A stretch of DNA of 64,000 nucleotides from Polynucleobacter sp. es-MAR-4 (GCF_018882055.1 NZ_JACVPF010000002.1:620001-684000), one strand, 5' to 3'. Positions 1 to 13,059 are shown, numbered from the stretch's first letter. The notes: generated by a model not told the origin, from the sequence alone. Translations and numbers: made by a program.

Positions 1-25
1 TTAAACGCTTAGATAACTTAGTCAT
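1..25 (-). CDS. rplA: Ribosomal protein L1, 5' tip only
   Basis: Only the first eight codons are inside the window, reading MTKLSKRL on the minus strand from an ATG at 25-23. This matches the usual start of L1, and rplA is the expected gene right after rplK in the nusG-rplK-rplA order. It starts 2 bases after the rplK stop codon, so the two are surely co-transcribed. L1 binds 23S rRNA at the L1 stalk and represses its own operon in bacteria. Nothing more can be said from eight residues. Confidence 0.8.
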
Positions 26-27
26 GA

Positions 28-459
28 TTAGAGACCTTCCACTGTGATGCCCATTGAACGGGCGCTACCAGCGATTGTTCTTACAGCAGCGTCCATATCA
101 GCAGCTGTCAAATCTGGCATTTTTGCTTTAGCAATTTCTTCTGCTTGAGCACGTGTAATTTTTCCTACCTTATCGGTATGCGGACGTGGTGATCCTTTTT
201 CGATCTTTGCAGCCTTCTTAATCATGATGGTTGCTGGAGGAGTCTTCATGATGAATGTGAAGCTCTTATCAGCAAACGCTGTAATCACGACCGGAATTGG
301 CAGGCCAGGTTCCATGCTCTGAGTTTGAGCATTAAACGCCTTACAGAATTCCATAATGTTGAGGCCACGTTGACCCAATGCTGGACCTACGGGAGGTGAT
401 GGATTTGCTTTACCTGCAGGGATCTGCAGCTTGATAAAGCCAATGATCTTCTTTGCCAT
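28..459 (-). CDS. rplK: 50S ribosomal protein L11
   Basis: A 143-residue protein, the usual L11 length. L11 binds the GTPase-associated region of 23S rRNA and takes part in factor binding and the stringent response. The N-terminal domain shows the proline-rich [17 protein letters not shown] segment typical of L11 (about residues 16-32), followed by the C-terminal RNA-binding domain with the GSARSMGI stretch near residues 131-138. The ATG is preceded on the minus strand by an AGGAGC ribosome binding site. It lies between nusG (155 bases upstream) and rplA. Confidence 0.97.
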   Translation of the reverse strand: MAKKIIGFIKLQIPAGKANPSPPVGPALGQRGLNIMEFCKAFNAQTQSMEPGLPIPVVITAFADKSFTFIMKTPPATIMIKKAAKIEKGSPRPHTDKVGKITRAQAEEIAKAKMPDLTAADMDAAVRTIAGSARSMGITVEGL

Positions 460-614
460 TGATTGCTCCTAAAAGCGCGCCTGACCTCATTAGGAAAGAC
501 CGCTGTTGAGTAAACGCTTCACTAGTTTTTGGCTTTCTAGATCCGCTCCTCGGTTATTGCTAACCACTTAAAACGACTACTTTTGCTACAAAACACCCTT
601 AAATTGGGTATTTT

Positions 615-1187
615 TTACATCTTTTCTACCTGGCCGAACTCCAGCTCAACTGGGGTACCGCGGCCAAAAATTGTAACAGAAACGCGCAATCTTGACTTCT
701 CGTAGTTCACTTCTTCGACATTTCCATTGAAGTCTGTAAACGGGCCTTCTTTTACGCGAACCATCTCACCCACTTCAAAGAGGGTCTTAGGCTTAGGCTT
801 ATCAACCCCAGCCTGCATTTGATCCATGATTTTGGTGACTTCTGCTGTAGAAATTGGGCTTGGGCGGTTACGAACACCACCCACAAAACCAGTCACTTTT
901 GGAGTGTTTTTCACCAAATGCCAGCTCTCGTCCGTCATTTCCATCTCAATCAGGACATATCCCGGAAAGAAACGACGTTCAGATACAGACTTAGTGCCAG
1001 ACTTGATTTCTACAACCTCTTCGGAGGGAACCAAGATACGGCCAAATTTCTCAGGCATGCCAGAGCGTGCAATACGCTCCTCAAGACCTCTTTTAACGCT
1101 TTTTTCCATGCCTGAATAAGCATGGATCACGTACCAGCGCATATTGCCGGTAGCTTGTGGATTTGAGACCAATTCAGCATCAATCAT
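615..1187 (-). CDS. nusG: Transcription termination/antitermination factor NusG
   Basis: A 190-residue NusG. The NGN domain begins at [15 protein letters not shown] (about residues 17-31) and contains the FPGYVLIEM segment that contacts RNA polymerase. A KOW domain follows near residues 135-190, with [11 protein letters not shown]. NusG links RNA polymerase to Rho or to the ribosome and takes part in rRNA antitermination. The start at 1187 gives a short N-terminal extension like other Burkholderiales NusG proteins; Met16 is an alternative. It starts 7 bases after secE ends, so they form one transcription unit. Confidence 0.97.
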   Translation of the reverse strand: MIDAELVSNPQATGNMRWYVIHAYSGMEKSVKRGLEERIARSGMPEKFGRILVPSEEVVEIKSGTKSVSERRFFPGYVLIEMEMTDESWHLVKNTPKVTGFVGGVRNRPSPISTAEVTKIMDQMQAGVDKPKPKTLFEVGEMVRVKEGPFTDFNGNVEEVNYEKSRLRVSVTIFGRGTPVELEFGQVEKM

Positions 1188-1194
1188 TTTTTAC

Positions 1195-1572
1195 TCACTT
1201 CCAGCCCAAGAAGACTGAAAAAACTAGCCATTCAATTAATTTGTCTGCAATCCATAAAAACAGGGACATGATCAGAACAAAGCCAAATACGACTAGAGTC
1301 ATTTGAGTCGTCTCTTTGCGAGTCGGCCAAACAACCTTTTTTACTTCATACCAAGAATCTTTTGCATAGGCGATAAAGCGACGCCCATCAGGTGAAAACG
1401 CCACAATCAAAACTGCAGCAGCAATACCGCCAAACAAAACAGCTAAACGGATCAACAAAGATTGATCTGCCAGCGTGTAGTAAAGAACTAACGCTGCAAC
1501 GACGATTAAAGCAGCGAGTCCGGAGACCCAGCTACTTTTTTCTTCAGTATGGCTTGCTGTATGTTGAGACAT
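1195..1572 (-). CDS. secE: Preprotein translocase subunit SecE
   Basis: A 125-residue protein close to the 127 residues of the three-helix enterobacterial SecE. Two hydrophobic helices lie in the N-terminal half (about residues 17-36 and 41-60). The conserved amphipathic segment EVKKVVWPTRKET (about 76-88) comes next and is the SecE signature. A final membrane helix follows. SecE clamps SecY in the inner membrane translocon. The gene sits between tRNA-Trp and nusG, the standard order. Confidence 0.95.
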   Translation of the reverse strand: MSQHTASHTEEKSSWVSGLAALIVVAALVLYYTLADQSLLIRLAVLFGGIAAAVLIVAFSPDGRRFIAYAKDSWYEVKKVVWPTRKETTQMTLVVFGFVLIMSLFLWIADKLIEWLVFSVFLGWK

Positions 1573-1592
1573 ATTACTTTCAGTTCAAATCG

Positions 1593-1668
1593 TGGCAGGG
1601 GCGGAGGGCATCGAACCCCCAACCTTTGGTTTTGGAGACCAACGCTCTGCCAATTGAGCTACACCCCT
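1593..1668 (-). tRNA. tRNA-Trp (CCA)
   Basis: A 76-base cloverleaf read on the minus strand, with acceptor stem AGGGGTG/CGCCCCT, an encoded CCA end and the anticodon CCA in the loop TCTCCAAAA. It lies between tuf and secE, a conserved position in proteobacteria. Confidence 0.95.
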
Positions 1669-1680
1669 TTATTAAAACTA

Positions 1681-2871
1681 TTAAGCCAAAATCTTTGCAA
1701 CCACGCCGGCGCCAACAGTACGGCCACCTTCACGGATCGCAAAACGTAAACCTTCTTCCATCGCGATTGGAGCGATGAGTTTTACGGTAATAGTCACGTT
1801 ATCACCAGGCATTACCATTTCTTTGTCTTTTGGCAACTCGATTGAACCAGTTACGTCCGTTGTACGGAAGTAGAACTGTGGACGATAGTTGTTAAAGAAT
1901 GGAGTATGACGACCACCTTCGTCTTTACCCAAGATGTAAACCTCGGCTGTAAAGTGAGTATGTGGGGTGATTGAGCCTGGCTTAGCCAATACTTGGCCGC
2001 GCTCAACTTCTTCACGTTTTGTACCGCGTAACAAGATACCAACGTTATCGCCTGCTTGACCTTGGTCGAGCAATTTGCGGAACATTTCAACACCAGTACA
2101 AGTTGTCTTGAGTGTTGGCTTGATACCAATAATTTCAATCTCTTCACCAACCTTAACGATACCGCGCTCGATACGGCCTGTAACAACAGTACCGCGACCG
2201 GAGATAGAGAACACGTCCTCTACTGGCATCAAGAACGCACCGTCAACAGCACGCTCTGGAGTTGGGATGTATGAGTCAAGCGCTTCAGCCAACTTCATGA
2301 TGGCTTCTTTACCCAATGGGCCTTCGTCGCCTTCAAGAGCTAACTTAGCAGAACCTTGAACGATTGGTGTGTCATCGCCTGGGAAGTCGTACTTAGATAG
2401 AAGCTCACGAACTTCCATTTCTACGAGCTCTAACAACTCAGCGTCATCAACCATGTCGCACTTGTTCAAAAATACGATGATGTATGGAACACCAACTTGG
2501 CGTGCCAAGAGGATGTGCTCACGAGTTTGTGGCATTGGGCCGTCAGCTGCAGAGCAAACCAAAATAGCGCCGTCCATCTGAGCAGCACCAGTAATCATGT
2601 TCTTAACGTAGTCAGCATGTCCTGGGCAATCAACGTGAGCGTAGTGACGATTCGCTGTCTCATACTCAACGTGTGCTGTATTAATAGTAATACCGCGTGC
2701 TTTTTCTTCTGGAGCAGCATCGATCTGATCGTATGCTTTTGCTTCGCCACCGAATGCTTTTGAAAGCACAGTTGCAATAGCTGCTGTCAATGTGGTTTTA
2801 CCGTGGTCAACGTGACCGATTGTGCCAACGTTTACGTGCGGTTTTGTCCGCTCAAACTTTTCTTTTGCCAT
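1681..2871 (-). CDS. tuf: Elongation factor Tu
   Basis: A 396-residue EF-Tu that brings aminoacyl-tRNA to the ribosome as a GTP complex. The G-domain motifs are intact: GHVDHGKT at residues 19-26, DCPGH near 81-85, NKCD near 136-139 and the SAKLALEG stretch near 174-181. Domains II and III follow, ending in AKILA. Its setting between tRNA-Thr and tRNA-Trp/secE corresponds to the tufB locus. Bacteria of this group often carry a second tuf copy in the str operon, which is not in this window. Confidence 0.98.
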   Translation of the reverse strand: MAKEKFERTKPHVNVGTIGHVDHGKTTLTAAIATVLSKAFGGEAKAYDQIDAAPEEKARGITINTAHVEYETANRHYAHVDCPGHADYVKNMITGAAQMDGAILVCSAADGPMPQTREHILLARQVGVPYIIVFLNKCDMVDDAELLELVEMEVRELLSKYDFPGDDTPIVQGSAKLALEGDEGPLGKEAIMKLAEALDSYIPTPERAVDGAFLMPVEDVFSISGRGTVVTGRIERGIVKVGEEIEIIGIKPTLKTTCTGVEMFRKLLDQGQAGDNVGILLRGTKREEVERGQVLAKPGSITPHTHFTAEVYILGKDEGGRHTPFFNNYRPQFYFRTTDVTGSIELPKDKEMVMPGDNVTITVKLIAPIAMEEGLRFAIREGGRTVGAGVVAKILA

Positions 2872-2938
2872 TTTTTTGTCTGCCCTTAGTTAACTCTTAA
2901 ACCAACACACGAAATTAAAATTTTTACTACTTAAGCCA

Positions 2939-3014
<76 letters not shown>

Positions 3015-3034
3015 AATACAAATACTGTTAATAC

Positions 3035-3108
3035 TGGAGCGGGATAAGAGAATCGAACTCTTGACCGAAGATTGGAAATCTGCTGTTTTACCATTAAACT
3101 AATCCCGC
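3035..3108 (-). tRNA. tRNA-Gly (TCC)
   Basis: A 74-base minus-strand tRNA with acceptor GCGGGAT/ATCCCGC, discriminator T and encoded CCA. The anticodon is TCC in the ATTTCCAAT loop. It lies 20 bases upstream of tRNA-Thr in the same direction. Confidence 0.94.
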
Positions 3109-3113
3109 ACATC

Positions 3114-3198
3114 TGGTGGAGGGGGTAGGATTCGAACCTACGTAGGCATAGCCAACAGATTTACAGTCTGCCTCCTTTAGCCGCTCGGACACCCCTCC
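3114..3198 (-). tRNA. tRNA-Tyr (GTA)
   Basis: An 85-base minus-strand tRNA with a long variable arm, encoded CCA and anticodon GTA in the ACTGTAAAT loop. The long variable arm fits bacterial tRNA-Tyr. It is the first gene of the tRNA-tuf-secE-nusG unit, 77 bases beyond the rrn terminator hairpin. Confidence 0.95.
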
Positions 3199-3269
3199 GC
3201 GAACCCAATATTCTGACTCCAAATGGAGTTTCTGTCAATCTCTAAAACCTCAAAACGCTTTGCACAAGT

Positions 3270-3300
3270 AAAAACGCCCAGACCTAAGAGGGTCTGGGCG
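3270..3300 (-). terminator. Intrinsic terminator of the rrn operon
   Basis: On the minus strand a strong hairpin (GCCCAGACC, short loop, GGTCTGGGC) is followed by a run of T residues. It lies 10 bases past the 5S gene and separates the rrn operon from the downstream tRNA-tuf unit. Confidence 0.85.
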
Positions 3301-3309
3301 TCGCATTGG

Positions 3310-3425
3310 TGCCCGGCAGTTACCTACTTTCACACGGGTAATCCGCACTATCATCGGCGTAAAGTCGTTTCACTGTCCTGTTCGGGATGGGAAGGAGTGG
3401 TTCCAACTTGCTATGGTCACCGGGC
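3310..3425 (-). rRNA. rrf: 5S ribosomal RNA
   Basis: About 116 bases on the minus strand, with complementary ends GCCCGG and CCGGGC and internal 5S sequence such as CCATCCCGAACAGGACAGTG and GTGTGAAAGTAGGTAAC. It is the last gene of the rrn operon, about 110 bases past the 23S end. Ends are set by the terminal pairing and are accurate to a few bases. Confidence 0.95.
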
Positions 3426-3533
3426 GTAGAGGGTCGAGTTGCTGATAATTCATCAACAACTCTATTTGAGTAAGCATGTAATTAAGGATGCAGATTAAAT
3501 CTGGCAAACATCCAACACAATAGTGCTGGTTAT

Positions 3534-6411
<2,878 letters not shown>

Positions 6412-6557
6412 AACGAGCACCATTGCTAGTACCTGTTACAGGTTTACTTCTACTTCTGACATGTTTGCCGTAATCCAAACTGTAAGTACTTTGTTAAGAA
6501 CTTGGTAAAACTCGTTTGTATTACTGATTGATGATTCAATCTTTACCCTTATTACAT

Positions 6558-6589
6558 TGTCAAATGTCCTCTCAAAGAAACATTTGACA
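6558..6589. repeat. Inverted repeat in the rrn internal spacer
   Basis: A perfect 10-base inverted repeat (TGTCAAATGT and ACATTTGACA) separated by 12 bases, located in the spacer between tRNA-Ala and 23S. It could fold as a hairpin in the precursor RNA, perhaps as a processing site; that role is inferred. Confidence 0.6.
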
Positions 6590-6603
6590 CTTTGCTTACT
6601 CAA

Positions 6604-6617
6604 ATTTTTAAAGAACA
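6604..6617 (-). promoter_or_regulatory. boxA-like antitermination element in the 16S-23S spacer
   Basis: The minus strand reads TGTTCTTTAAAAAT, close to the boxA consensus of rRNA antitermination sites that bind NusB-S10. A related CTCTTTAAAAATT element lies in the leader before 16S, as in other proteobacterial rrn operons. Confidence 0.55.
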
Positions 6618-6674
6618 GCCATAAATGGCAAAACTAAACGATTAAATATTCGCTTAGTTTTGACATTTAGATGA

Positions 6675-6750
6675 TGGTGGAGGATGACGGGATCGAACCG
6701 ACGACCCCCTGCTTGCAAAGCAGGTGCTCTCCCAGCTGAGCTAATCCCCC
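6675..6750 (-). tRNA. tRNA-Ala (TGC)
   Basis: A 76-base minus-strand tRNA in the rrn spacer with encoded CCA and anticodon TGC in the CTTTGCAAG loop. The acceptor reads GGGGGAT/ATCCTCC. The order 16S-Ile-Ala-23S is the usual one. Confidence 0.95.
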
Positions 6751-6780
6751 AACGTCCCACTAAGTCTTGTTTCTGGCTGG

Positions 6781-6857
6781 TGGTGGGTCTGGTAGGACTT
6801 GAACCTACGACCCCTGCGTTATCAACACAGTGCTCTAACCAGCTGAGCTACAGACCC
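6781..6857 (-). tRNA. tRNA-Ile (GAT)
   Basis: A 77-base minus-strand tRNA in the rrn spacer with acceptor GGGTCTG/CAGACCC, encoded CCA and anticodon GAT in the TTGATAAC loop. Confidence 0.95.
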
Positions 6858-6912
6858 GTGGCTTTTATTGTCAACCGATAAGTGTGGGCACTAGAGCTCC
6901 AGCATCTTTCTC

Positions 6913-8451
<1,539 letters not shown>

Positions 8452-8660
8452 TCCTGTGATCCTTGCGGATCGTCGCACTCATTCAAGAAATTGACTTGGT
8501 AATAAAACCAAATCTTTTTACTGTCTATGAGTACTATTTATTTACATCTGTCCCGAAGGACTTGATGCTTTCACTTAGTACCCACAATTATCGGTTGACT
8601 AATTTTTAAAGAGGGCTGACTTGTTTCGTATTTCTTAAAAACATTCAGCAGAGAGATGAG
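8452..8660 (-). other. rrn leader region with boxA-like element
   Basis: The transcribed leader between the rrn promoter and 16S, with no open reading frame worth calling. It contains a boxA-like CTCTTTAAAAATT at 8613-8601 on the minus strand. It presumably pairs with sequence past 16S during processing, which I did not resolve. Confidence 0.6.
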
Positions 8661-8689
8661 ACTTTATCCTACTCATTTGGGTCTGTCAA
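8661..8689 (-). promoter_or_regulatory. rrn P1-type promoter
   Basis: On the minus strand a perfect -35 box TTGACA (8689-8684) is separated by 17 bases from TAAAGT (8666-8661). This gives a strong sigma-70 type promoter about 200 bases upstream of 16S. The 8700-8800 stretch upstream is extremely A/T-rich with phased A and T runs, as expected of an UP element. Confidence 0.8.
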
Positions 8690-8699
8690 CACCTTTCGT

Positions 8700-8900
8700 A
8701 GTCTTTTTCTATAAAAAAGTGAATTTTTTTCTTACTTATAAATTAAATTCAATAAAAACAATGAGATATAGTTTAAAAAATATTTTCATTTTTTTCAAAC
8801 TATCCGGGTTTTTATGGCTAAGACAGGCAATAAGGGCGTGAGCCAGGGGCCTTTCTAGCACTTTGTTGCTTTTCTCTCCACAACTATGCATTCCTAGGGA
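8700..8900. other. A/T-rich intergenic stretch upstream of rrn
   Basis: About 200 bases without a credible gene between the rrn promoter and the divergent acetyltransferase gene. The part next to the promoter has repeated A and T tracts and probably works as an UP element or bends DNA. A short frame here (8656-8841) has atypical composition and no recognisable features. Confidence 0.5.
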
Positions 8901-8925
8901 AAACCCTGTAATTTTCCTGCTTTTC

Positions 8926-8934
8926 TGCTAAAAT
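8926..8934 (+). promoter_or_regulatory. Extended -10 element before the GNAT gene
   Basis: TGCTAAAAT forms an extended -10 box whose expected start point, about 7 bases downstream, falls on the ATG at 8941. No Shine-Dalgarno sequence is visible, so the message could be leaderless. No good -35 box is seen. Confidence 0.45.
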
Positions 8935-8940
8935 GCTGCT

Positions 8941-9600
8941 ATGCACAACAAATTAGCAAATAGTCACTCACCCACCAAGCCTTATCTGGCTGGGTTGGCT
9001 GTCCCTGTACGCGAATTACATGGCGGCCATAGAGATGAGATTCTTCATCATCTTTTGCTCTTAAATGAAGAAGATCGACGCTTGCGTTTTGGAACTCAGA
9101 CGCCCGATGAAGTTATTCATCACTATGTTGAGGGCCTAGATTTCAATAAAGACTCGGTGTTTGGTAGCTTTGATTCCCAGTTGAATCTGATTGGAATGGC
9201 TCACTTGGCATATTTGCCAGTAAGCAAAGGCCATGCAAAGGCTGCTGAGTTTGGGGTGTCGGTACTTCCCGATGGTCGTGGACAGGGCATTGGAACGGCC
9301 CTATTGGCTCGCGCCGCTGTGCACTCACGCAACACTCAAGTTGAATCTTTATTTGTACATTGCTTGGCTAACAATAGGGCCATGATGCATCTGGCTCAAA
9401 AAGCCGGTATGCGCGTTGAATACGCCTATGGTGATGCAGATGCGTACTTGACATTACCCCCTGCAAATCCCAGCACGATTGTCGAAGAGGCTGCCAATGA
9501 GCAGTGGGCAGATTTTGATTACGCGATTAAAGAAAATCTTAAGCGCTCGAATGATGTGTGGTCATGGTTTCTTGGCAGACCAGGCACTCGCACAACTTAA
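8941..9600 (+). CDS. GNAT-family N-acetyltransferase
   Basis: A 219-residue protein with a GNAT fold. The acetyl-CoA pyrophosphate-binding motif RGQGIGTA is at residues 113-120, preceded by the beta strand EFGVSVLP and followed by a helix and the LANNRAMMHLAQKAGM segment typical of motif B. GNAT enzymes move an acetyl group from acetyl-CoA to an amine; the substrate here cannot be told. Residues 1-20 may be flexible. The gene is divergent from rrn and converges with the cytochrome gene, their ends overlapping by 4 bases. Confidence 0.85.
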   Translation: MHNKLANSHSPTKPYLAGLAVPVRELHGGHRDEILHHLLLLNEEDRRLRFGTQTPDEVIHHYVEGLDFNKDSVFGSFDSQLNLIGMAHLAYLPVSKGHAKAAEFGVSVLPDGRGQGIGTALLARAAVHSRNTQVESLFVHCLANNRAMMHLAQKAGMRVEYAYGDADAYLTLPPANPSTIVEEAANEQWADFDYAIKENLKRSNDVWSWFLGRPGTRTT

Positions 9601-9938
9601 TTAGCGCTGGGCGCTCCGCGCAAAATCCAAGTTGTCAGCAACGCTACATCGGTATCGCTTAATTTCGCGTTTGCTGGCATAGGCACAACACCCCAAGATC
9701 CCGAACCACCTTTTAGAATTTTATTTTTCAAAAATTCTTTTGCACTAGGGTCGTTAGCGTATTTTTTTGCAACTGCCTGAAAGCTAGGGCCAACAATTTT
9801 TTTATCTACCGCATGACAGCCTAAGCAGGCATTTTGTTTTGCAACTGCTTTCGCTTTTGCATCCTCAGTCGTAGCTTGCACGCAAAAAGAGCAAAGCAAG
9901 AAGAGGGCGCAGAACGAAAGAAGTTTGAGCGCTTGCAT
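9597..9938 (-). CDS. Periplasmic monohaem cytochrome c (class I, c-551-like)
   Basis: A 113-residue protein with a signal peptide (hydrophobic core about residues 5-20, cleavage likely after VQA). A single haem-binding CLGCH motif follows near residues 38-42. The axial methionine is probably in the VVPMPANAKLSD segment near residues 85-97. Size and layout match small class I cytochromes c-551/c-552, which carry electrons in the periplasm. It lies downstream of the diaA-like and BON genes in the same direction, which is common in Burkholderiales. Confidence 0.88.
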   Translation of the reverse strand: MQALKLLSFCALFLLCSFCVQATTEDAKAKAVAKQNACLGCHAVDKKIVGPSFQAVAKKYANDPSAKEFLKNKILKGGSGSWGVVPMPANAKLSDTDVALLTTWILRGAPSAN

Positions 9939-9976
9939 AAATAAATTTATTGCCCACTTAGCATCAAATAGATTAA

Positions 9977-10621
9977 CTAGTTGGGCATTGAGCTAGGCTG
10001 CGACTCATCTGCTTTCCCTTGTTTTTCTAAACGCGTTTTTTCTGCATCAGAAATAATATCGAAGTAGGCGTATACATCTTTTACGCCATCAGCATTGCTT
10101 GCAACTTTCTTAGCAATCGCTGCTTCATTCTGCGTCAGAATGCCCATCAAATAAACGCTGCTGCCTTCAGCAATAATTACCATTGAATTCGATGGCAACT
10201 TATCTGTAAAAATCATTTGGGTTTTGATTTTGGATTCAAGGAAAGAATCATTCGCGCGAGATGTATAACTGCTATTTGGTCCAATGACCAATTCATTGAA
10301 AACAGAGCGTGCGTTTTTCATGGTCTTTACATAAGCGCCAGCCTGGCCTTTGATATCAGCATCTTTTACTTCGCCAGTTAACAGCACCTTTTGATTGAAG
10401 GATGTCACGTTGATGTGCGCATCATCACCATAACGCTTAGCCAGAGCATTCCCAGCCTCCAACTCTATCCCCTTATCTATTGCCTGCACGGCTGGAGTAC
10501 GGCGATCGGCCATGACACTTGCGCCCGCTACAACCCCACCAACAACCAACACACCACATCCAGATAAGAATGATGAAATCAAAATTGCAGCAAATAGTTT
10601 GATGGTGATTGAATTTCTCAT
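9977..10621 (-). CDS. BON-domain outer membrane lipoprotein (DolP/YraP-like)
   Basis: A 214-residue lipoprotein. The signal ends in a lipobox LSGC with the lipidated cysteine at about residue 22. Two BON domains follow (about residues 47-115 and 125-195), as in E. coli DolP (YraP), which supports outer membrane integrity. The C-terminus is a polar tail rich in K, S and P. It lies 27 bases downstream of the diaA-like gene, repeating the enterobacterial diaA-yraP order and supporting the assignment. Confidence 0.85.
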   Translation of the reverse strand: MRNSITIKLFAAILISSFLSGCGVLVVGGVVAGASVMADRRTPAVQAIDKGIELEAGNALAKRYGDDAHINVTSFNQKVLLTGEVKDADIKGQAGAYVKTMKNARSVFNELVIGPNSSYTSRANDSFLESKIKTQMIFTDKLPSNSMVIIAEGSSVYLMGILTQNEAAIAKKVASNADGVKDVYAYFDIISDAEKTRLEKQGKADESQPSSMPN

Positions 10622-10648
10622 TTACGAACCTTCTAATTGATGATGCTA

Positions 10649-11269
10649 TTAATCGAGCAACAGATGATCTACACCATCACATAGCGCATGAAGCAAAACT
10701 AAATGCGTTTCTTGAATACGAGCAGTGCGAGTGGAGGGTGCGCACAAATGGATGTCATCTGCATCTAGCAAGCTTGCAATTTTTCCACCACCGTTACCAG
10801 TCAGAGCGATGATTTTGATCCCCATCTTTTTTGCAGCTTCAATTGCTTTCACTACGTTTTTTGAATTTCCTGAGGTAGAGATGCCGATTAAGATGTCGCC
10901 TTTTTTTCCAAGGCCACGCACTTGCTTACTAAAGATCTCGTCATAGCTATAGTCGTTTCCTACAGCAGTCAAGATTGAGGTATCTGTTGTCAATGCAATC
11001 GCAGCCAGCTCTTGCCGTTCTCTTTCGAAGCGCCCAATAAGTTCGGCAGCAAAATGTTGGGCATCGGCAGCAGATCCACCGTTGCCACAAGCCATCACCT
11101 TTCCACCAGCACGCAAACAGTCTGTCATAGCGACTATGCCGCGAGCAACTTGTTCAGGAAGAACTTTTTCAGCCTCTTGCTTTACAGCGATGCTGTCTAA
11201 GAAATGTTGGGATGCGCGAGCGCGCAAACGTTCGAGAGTATCTTTGTCCATCTCATTATTATGCGCCAA
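10649..11269 (-). CDS. diaA: SIS-domain protein, DiaA/GmhA family
   Basis: A 206-residue single SIS (sugar isomerase) domain protein with the motif MACGNGGSAADAQHFAAEL near residues 59-77 and the GISTSGNSKNV loop near residues 128-138. The family includes phosphoheptose isomerase GmhA and DiaA, a DnaA-binding initiation factor. The neighbours rsmI (divergent) and the BON lipoprotein gene match the yraL-diaA-yraP locus of E. coli, which favours DiaA over GmhA. The yraN gene often present here is missing. The GmhA role cannot be excluded from sequence alone. Confidence 0.8.
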   Translation of the reverse strand: MAHNNEMDKDTLERLRARASQHFLDSIAVKQEAEKVLPEQVARGIVAMTDCLRAGGKVMACGNGGSAADAQHFAAELIGRFERERQELAAIALTTDTSILTAVGNDYSYDEIFSKQVRGLGKKGDILIGISTSGNSKNVVKAIEAAKKMGIKIIALTGNGGGKIASLLDADDIHLCAPSTRTARIQETHLVLLHALCDGVDHLLLD

Positions 11270-11358
11270 ACTTTAAGCAAAATGTCTAGGTCGCCCCTGA
11301 TTTCAAAAGAGACGTATTCTCTTACTTATTAATATCTCTTGTACAAAAGATTGCCCCC

Positions 11359-12264
11359 ATGGAACCAAGCTCCTTTGACTTTTTAAAACAACAGGACCTG
11401 CCTGCTGGAGCCCTATATATGGTTGCCACCCCCATCGGCAATTTGGGAGACATCACTTTGCGCGCACTGCATGTTCTTAATTCCGTAGATGGCATTGCCT
11501 GTGAAGATACCCGACATAGCGCACCCCTGCTTCAACACTTTGGAATTCATAAAAAATGTGTCGCCCTTCATGAGCACAATGAGATTGTTGGAGCACAAAC
11601 AATTATTCAGCATCTCTCACAAAACGAACGTTGGGCCTACATTTCAGATGCAGGTACCCCTGGCGTTTCGGATCCAGGCGCACGACTAGTCAACGCCGTT
11701 CAAAAAGCTGGGTTTCGAATTATTCCTATTCCAGGTGCTAGCGCTGTGTCCTCAGCTATTTCTGCCAGCGGCTCTGTCATGCTCCCATCAGAAGGGCGCT
11801 TTCAATTTCTCGGCTTCTGGCCAAATAAGTCTAAAGAGCGCGACGCACTTATTCTAGACATTAAAAGTAATTCAAAAGCGAGCATCTTCTTTGAATCGCC
11901 ACATCAAATACACGACACACTAATTACACTTAGTAAAGAGCTCGAACCTGAGCGACAAGTACTAGTAGGTAGAGAGCTCACGAAAAAATTTGAGCAACTG
12001 GTAACGCTCTCCGCCGCAGGTATTCCAGAGTGGCTTGAGAAAGCAGAAAGCCTTAAAGGTGAATTTATTATTTTAGTGGCTGGCCGCCAAGCCAATGCCG
12101 ATGAGGCTCCGGAGCATTCAATGTTATTGCTCTGGGCCAATGCATTGAACCCTTATTTAGGCAGCAAAGAAATTGCTGCTGTATTGGCACAAACGCTGGG
12201 GCTCAGCAAAAAGGAGGCATACCAGGTAGCGCTTGATGCTAAATCCCAAGATAAGGGGCAATAA
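11359..12264 (+). CDS. rsmI: 16S rRNA (cytidine-1402 2'-O)-methyltransferase
   Basis: A 301-residue member of the tetrapyrrole methylase fold. The N-terminus has YMVATPIGNLGDITLRA and the SAM-binding region has SDAGTPGVSDPG (about residues 97-108), both diagnostic of RsmI. It methylates C1402 in the 16S decoding centre. It is divergent from the diaA-like gene across an 89-base spacer that must hold both promoters. A symmetrical hairpin terminator follows directly. Confidence 0.95.
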   Translation: MEPSSFDFLKQQDLPAGALYMVATPIGNLGDITLRALHVLNSVDGIACEDTRHSAPLLQHFGIHKKCVALHEHNEIVGAQTIIQHLSQNERWAYISDAGTPGVSDPGARLVNAVQKAGFRIIPIPGASAVSSAISASGSVMLPSEGRFQFLGFWPNKSKERDALILDIKSNSKASIFFESPHQIHDTLITLSKELEPERQVLVGRELTKKFEQLVTLSAAGIPEWLEKAESLKGEFIILVAGRQANADEAPEHSMLLLWANALNPYLGSKEIAAVLAQTLGLSKKEAYQVALDAKSQDKGQ

Positions 12265-12291
12265 AAAAGCTGGCGTATAGCCAGCTTTTTT
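12263..12291. terminator. Bidirectional intrinsic terminator between rsmI and cytochrome c5 gene
   Basis: An inverted repeat AAAAAAGCTGGC, 5-base loop, GCCAGCTTTTTT, overlaps the rsmI stop codon. The A run on one side and T run on the other let it serve both converging genes. Confidence 0.85.
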
Positions 12292-12305
12292 ATATGTACT
12301 AAAAA

Positions 12306-12797
12306 TTATTTAGTAGCAGGGGCCTTAGGCTCTGGCAATTTACCGCCAGCAGAATTTGCCAAGTAGACAACTGCACGACCCAACTCATAATCACTGATAT
12401 CAGCTGGATTTGCTCCGCCACGCGCCGGCATTGCACCTTTGCCTTTAATAACTGAAGTTAACAAGCCATCGTAGCCCTTACCTAGACGAGCACTCCAAGC
12501 GGCAGCATCACCAAACTTTGGCGCGCCCGCAGCACCACTTGCGTGGCATGCAGCACATACTGTTTTATATACCTGCTCACCAGTTTGTAATTCACGTGGT
12601 GCGCTAGCGTCTTTGAAATTCAATTGGGCAACAGGCTTAATCAAAGCCTCTGCAGAAGCCTCAGCATCTGTACGCTTGCCATTGTTTACAAACACCATCA
12701 GCAACAAAATAATAATCAGGGGCACAAAAAAGCTGGCAAACACCATGATGATCAGTTGTTTAGGGGACTTAATTAGGCTGCCGTGCGCTTCGCTCAT
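12306..12797 (-). CDS. Membrane-anchored cytochrome c5 family protein
   Basis: A 163-residue protein with an uncleaved N-terminal membrane anchor (about residues 15-38) and a single haem motif CAACH near residues 82-86. The downstream KGKGAMPARGG segment supplies the axial methionine, as in the cytochrome c5 / c-555 family. It probably faces the periplasm and passes electrons in respiration; partners are unknown. The gene ends at the shared terminator with rsmI. Confidence 0.88.
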   Translation of the reverse strand: MSEAHGSLIKSPKQLIIMVFASFFVPLIIILLLMVFVNNGKRTDAEASAEALIKPVAQLNFKDASAPRELQTGEQVYKTVCAACHASGAAGAPKFGDAAAWSARLGKGYDGLLTSVIKGKGAMPARGGANPADISDYELGRAVVYLANSAGGKLPEPKAPATK

Positions 12798-12902
12798 AGG
12801 ACTTTTATCGTTTGACGGGTTTAAGGGTTACTTTGCCGTGATTATAACGAGACCGGGAGGGTATAGGCACTTACAATGGCGTAGTTAGCGAATTTCCTAC
12901 TG

Positions 12903-12978
12903 GCGCCCGTAGCTCAGTGGATAGAGTATTGGCCTCCGAAGCCAAGGGTCGCAGGTTCGATTCCTGCCGGGCGCACCA
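12903..12978 (+). tRNA. tRNA-Arg (CCG)
   Basis: A 76-base tRNA with acceptor GCGCCCG/CGGGCGC, encoded CCA and anticodon CCG in the CCTCCGAAG loop. A TACAAT hexamer at 12872-12877 is a possible -10 box. Confidence 0.95.
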
Positions 12979-13059
12979 AAATAGGGGGGTTTTTGACCTA
13001 CATCATGCGTAAATTCGTGAAAAAGGCTATCATTTGCACCTAACTTATTGATTCTTATC

